This document shows positions 5,538-6,974 of a stretch of 6,974 nucleotides of DNA, in pieces. The position numbers and the translations under genes are program-made. This DNA is from UBA4661 sp002405405. Lineage in GTDB: Bacteria > Bacteroidota > Ignavibacteria > Kapaibacteriales > UBA4661. The stretch is taken from contig DAIUAL010000183.1 of NCBI GenBank assembly GCA_036847245.1, positions 1 to 6,974 on the forward strand. The letters run 5' to 3'. Every line of letters starts with the position of its first letter. The first letter of the stretch is position 1. A model generated the notes under the pieces. It was not told the origin of the DNA, made no database searches, and worked only from the letters and a program-made list of their open reading frames with translations.

Positions 5538-6851
5538 ATGAAGTCTTTATCAATACTGCAAAAATGTGCAAGTAGGTATTCCTTGTTGGGGCTATTGGTA
5601 GTATGTACTATGGCTTTTCTTGCTATGCCTGATAGCAAGCTCTCGGCAAAACCCAAGAAAAAGAAATCAGTAAAACTTCGTCAAACACCCGAACAAATTC
5701 GCGCAGAAGAGCGTGAATTGGTACGCCTCAGTCGTTCGATTACGACTTTGAAAAAAGATATTGCCAAAGCAGAAAAAACTGAAAAAAAACTCTCGACTAA
5801 ATTGAATCTGTATCGCAGAAAAGGTGATGAATTGCGTACATCAATTGCGTTGTTAGAGCGAACAATTGATCGTACGGCAGATTCAATTCATACAACTCAA
5901 CTCACGATTGCTGAAATCGAGAAACGCCTCGGTACGATGCAGCAAGAATATGCAAAGCTCTCGCAGGAAATGTATAAGCAGTCTGTGATCACTTCAGGTA
6001 ATCAGGGTGACCAAGTCCGAAATACTAAGTATATGCAGGAGTTGACGGTCTCGGCAAATCAACTTGCAGGTGCATTAGCGCGTTTACATGATTCGTTGTC
6101 AGGCAAAAAAATGAACCTGACAACATTCTTGACAGTACAAGACAGAAACAAGGTGTTACAACAGCAACGTCATGAAGATTTAGAAAGTACGATTCAAAAA
6201 AATGAATCAACACTGGAGCAAGTCCGTGAAAACAAACAAGAAATGGTTCGCCAATTGAAGGAGAAAAATGAAGGTGCGAAAAAAGTGCAAGCGATGATTG
6301 ATAATCTCATCGCCAAAGCACGCAAAGCAGAACAGCAAGCTGCTCGCCATCATGCAGATAAAGGGCGAGAACATGAGCGTGCGCAACCGAACAATAAGAA
6401 AGTATCGACAGAGCGGATTGTTGCCGGACATGATACACCACGAGAGGAAAAAAACGAACGACGAGCATCGCGCACTGATGATGAGACACCGACATCCGGT
6501 AAACAAGGATTTCATAAAAGAAGTCTGCCATGGCCTGTTGCCGGCAAAACCATCGTACAACCTTTTGGCGCATACACAAATAGCGCGACCAATACTCGTA
6601 TGATCAATCCGGGTATTGGTATTAAGGCAACGCGCGGCACGGCAGTCGAAACAGTAGGCGATGGTGTTGTGTCGCTTGTCCATTGGTTACCGGGGTATGG
6701 ATCGCTCGTTATTGTTGATCATCGCAACGGTTTTCGGACGGTATATGCAAATCTTTCCACTGTTCTTGTTACCCAAGGGCAAACACTCAAAAGTGGCGAT
6801 ACCGTCGGCAAAAGCGGTCGCGCAGTTGAAGGAGAGTATGTTCATTTCTAA
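5538..6851 (+). CDS. EnvC-like coiled-coil protein with degenerate LytM (M23) domain, C-terminus cut by a stop codon
   Basis: This is a secreted protein of the EnvC/murein hydrolase activator type, which in known cases switches on cell-wall amidases at the division septum. From the ATG at 5538 (437 residues) it starts with a signal peptide: Lys/Arg in residues 1-13, a hydrophobic run about 15-30, and a cut near LSA. A KPKKKKS patch follows, then a long charged coiled coil (about 50-270), a low-complexity linker (about 270-328), and a LytM domain from about 330 (LPWPVAGK) to the end. ATGs at 5523 and 5532 and a GTG at 5487 are other starts in frame. The zinc ligands are lost: the HxxxD pair is Asn357 and Gly361, the YAH His is Asn405, and the HxH motif reads Tyr434-x-His436. 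An enzymatic role is therefore unlikely. The frame ends GEYVHF-TAA, exactly where the family continues with Glu, and 15 family-like residues follow in frame (6852-6896). The product is thus slightly truncated, or the base is an error. Confidence 0.85.
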   Translation: MKSLSILQKCASRYSLLGLLVVCTMAFLAMPDSKLSAKPKKKKSVKLRQTPEQIRAEERELVRLSRSITTLKKDIAKAEKTEKKLSTKLNLYRRKGDELRTSIALLERTIDRTADSIHTTQLTIAEIEKRLGTMQQEYAKLSQEMYKQSVITSGNQGDQVRNTKYMQELTVSANQLAGALARLHDSLSGKKMNLTTFLTVQDRNKVLQQQRHEDLESTIQKNESTLEQVRENKQEMVRQLKEKNEGAKKVQAMIDNLIAKARKAEQQAARHHADKGREHERAQPNNKKVSTERIVAGHDTPREEKNERRASRTDDETPTSGKQGFHKRSLPWPVAGKTIVQPFGAYTNSATNTRMINPGIGIKATRGTAVETVGDGVVSLVHWLPGYGSLVIVDHRNGFRTVYANLSTVLVTQGQTLKSGDTVGKSGRAVEGEYVHF

Positions 6852-6899
6852 TTGTGGAGGCAGCGCGAAAAGCTTAACCCGAAAGAGTGGTTGAATTGA
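6849..6899 (+). pseudogene. In-frame remnant of the LytM C-terminus behind a premature TAA
   Basis: After the TAA at 6849-6851 the same frame reads LWRQREKLNPKEWLN and then TGA (6897-6899). LytM domains of this family normally end HFE-hydrophobic-W-x(3-6)-K-x-NP-x-x-W-L, so this stretch is the expected end of the gene. A single G-to-T change (GAA to TAA) explains the stop. TAA is the normal stop of yidC and murA here, so recoding is unlikely. Confidence 0.75.
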
Positions 6900-6974
6900 G
6901 CAATGGAGTGTCGAAAGGAAAGGATTGGCAGACAGTCAATAAGGCTGAAAACTGAGGTCAACTGAGCTGCAGTT
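6900..6974. other. Right-edge sequence without recognised gene
   Basis: These last 75 nt hold no recognisable coding sequence; the ATG at 6904 opens only 20 codons before TGA. AACTGAG occurs twice (6950-6956, 6960-6966), and AACTG/CAGTT (6960-6964 and 6970-6974) could form the start of a short hairpin cut by the window edge. No terminator can be called. Confidence 0.4.

Noticed and set aside
6849..6851. TAA as a recoded sense codon
   Set aside because: TAA ends yidC and murA normally in this window, and no other in-frame TAA occurs in a gene. A point mutation or sequence error is simpler.
6661..6894. Frame +1 continuation of the EnvC-like gene (frameshift explanation)
   Set aside because: The family-like C-terminal residues are found in the original frame after the TAA, not in the shifted frame, so a frameshift is not needed.

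Overview
The window carries six protein-coding genes on a chromosomal, housekeeping-type segment. Five are on the + strand and one is on the - strand. No RNA gene, insertion sequence, CRISPR array or phage gene was seen. The organism looks like a member of the Bacteroidota/Chlorobiota assemblage (Chlorobi, Ignavibacteria or Kapabacteria-like). I base this on the YidC sequence (a long periplasmic domain and the style of its last membrane segments), on weak or absent Shine-Dalgarno sequences before most genes, and on promoter elements that fit the Bacteroidota pattern TTTG-N19-TAnnTTTG. This placement is an inference from motifs and was not searched.

Region 1 (1-2971) is the conserved rnpA-yidD-yidC block. 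rnpA encodes the protein subunit of RNase P, in a form longer than usual. yidD overlaps it by 4 nt (ATGA) and encodes the small membrane-insertion factor. yidC encodes the membrane insertase and follows after a 121-nt gap. The block ends at a strong hairpin terminator (2929-2971). The usual partner upstream, rpmH, is not visible and is presumably just outside the left edge.

Region 2 (2986-4153) holds a secreted L,D-transpeptidase (YkuD family) on the - strand. It converges on yidC and shares the terminator region with it. It diverges from murA across about 170 nt that contain recognisable promoter elements for both directions, tightly interleaved.

Region 3 (4154-6974) has murA, with all its key catalytic residues and a GTG start, then a hairpin terminator, then an EnvC-like coiled-coil protein with a C-terminal LytM/M23 domain. 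That domain lacks the zinc ligands, so it is probably a regulator of cell-wall amidases and not an enzyme. Its reading frame stops at a TAA exactly where the family has the Glu of the HFE motif, and the expected last 15 residues follow in the same frame. This is the oddest feature of the window.

Taken together, the genes serve RNA processing, membrane-protein insertion and cell-wall building: MurA commits precursors, the L,D-transpeptidase cross-links or anchors, and the EnvC-like protein controls septal hydrolysis. I see no undescribed multi-gene system. The points worth a second look are local: the nonsense codon, the divergent promoter, and the family-atypical extensions.
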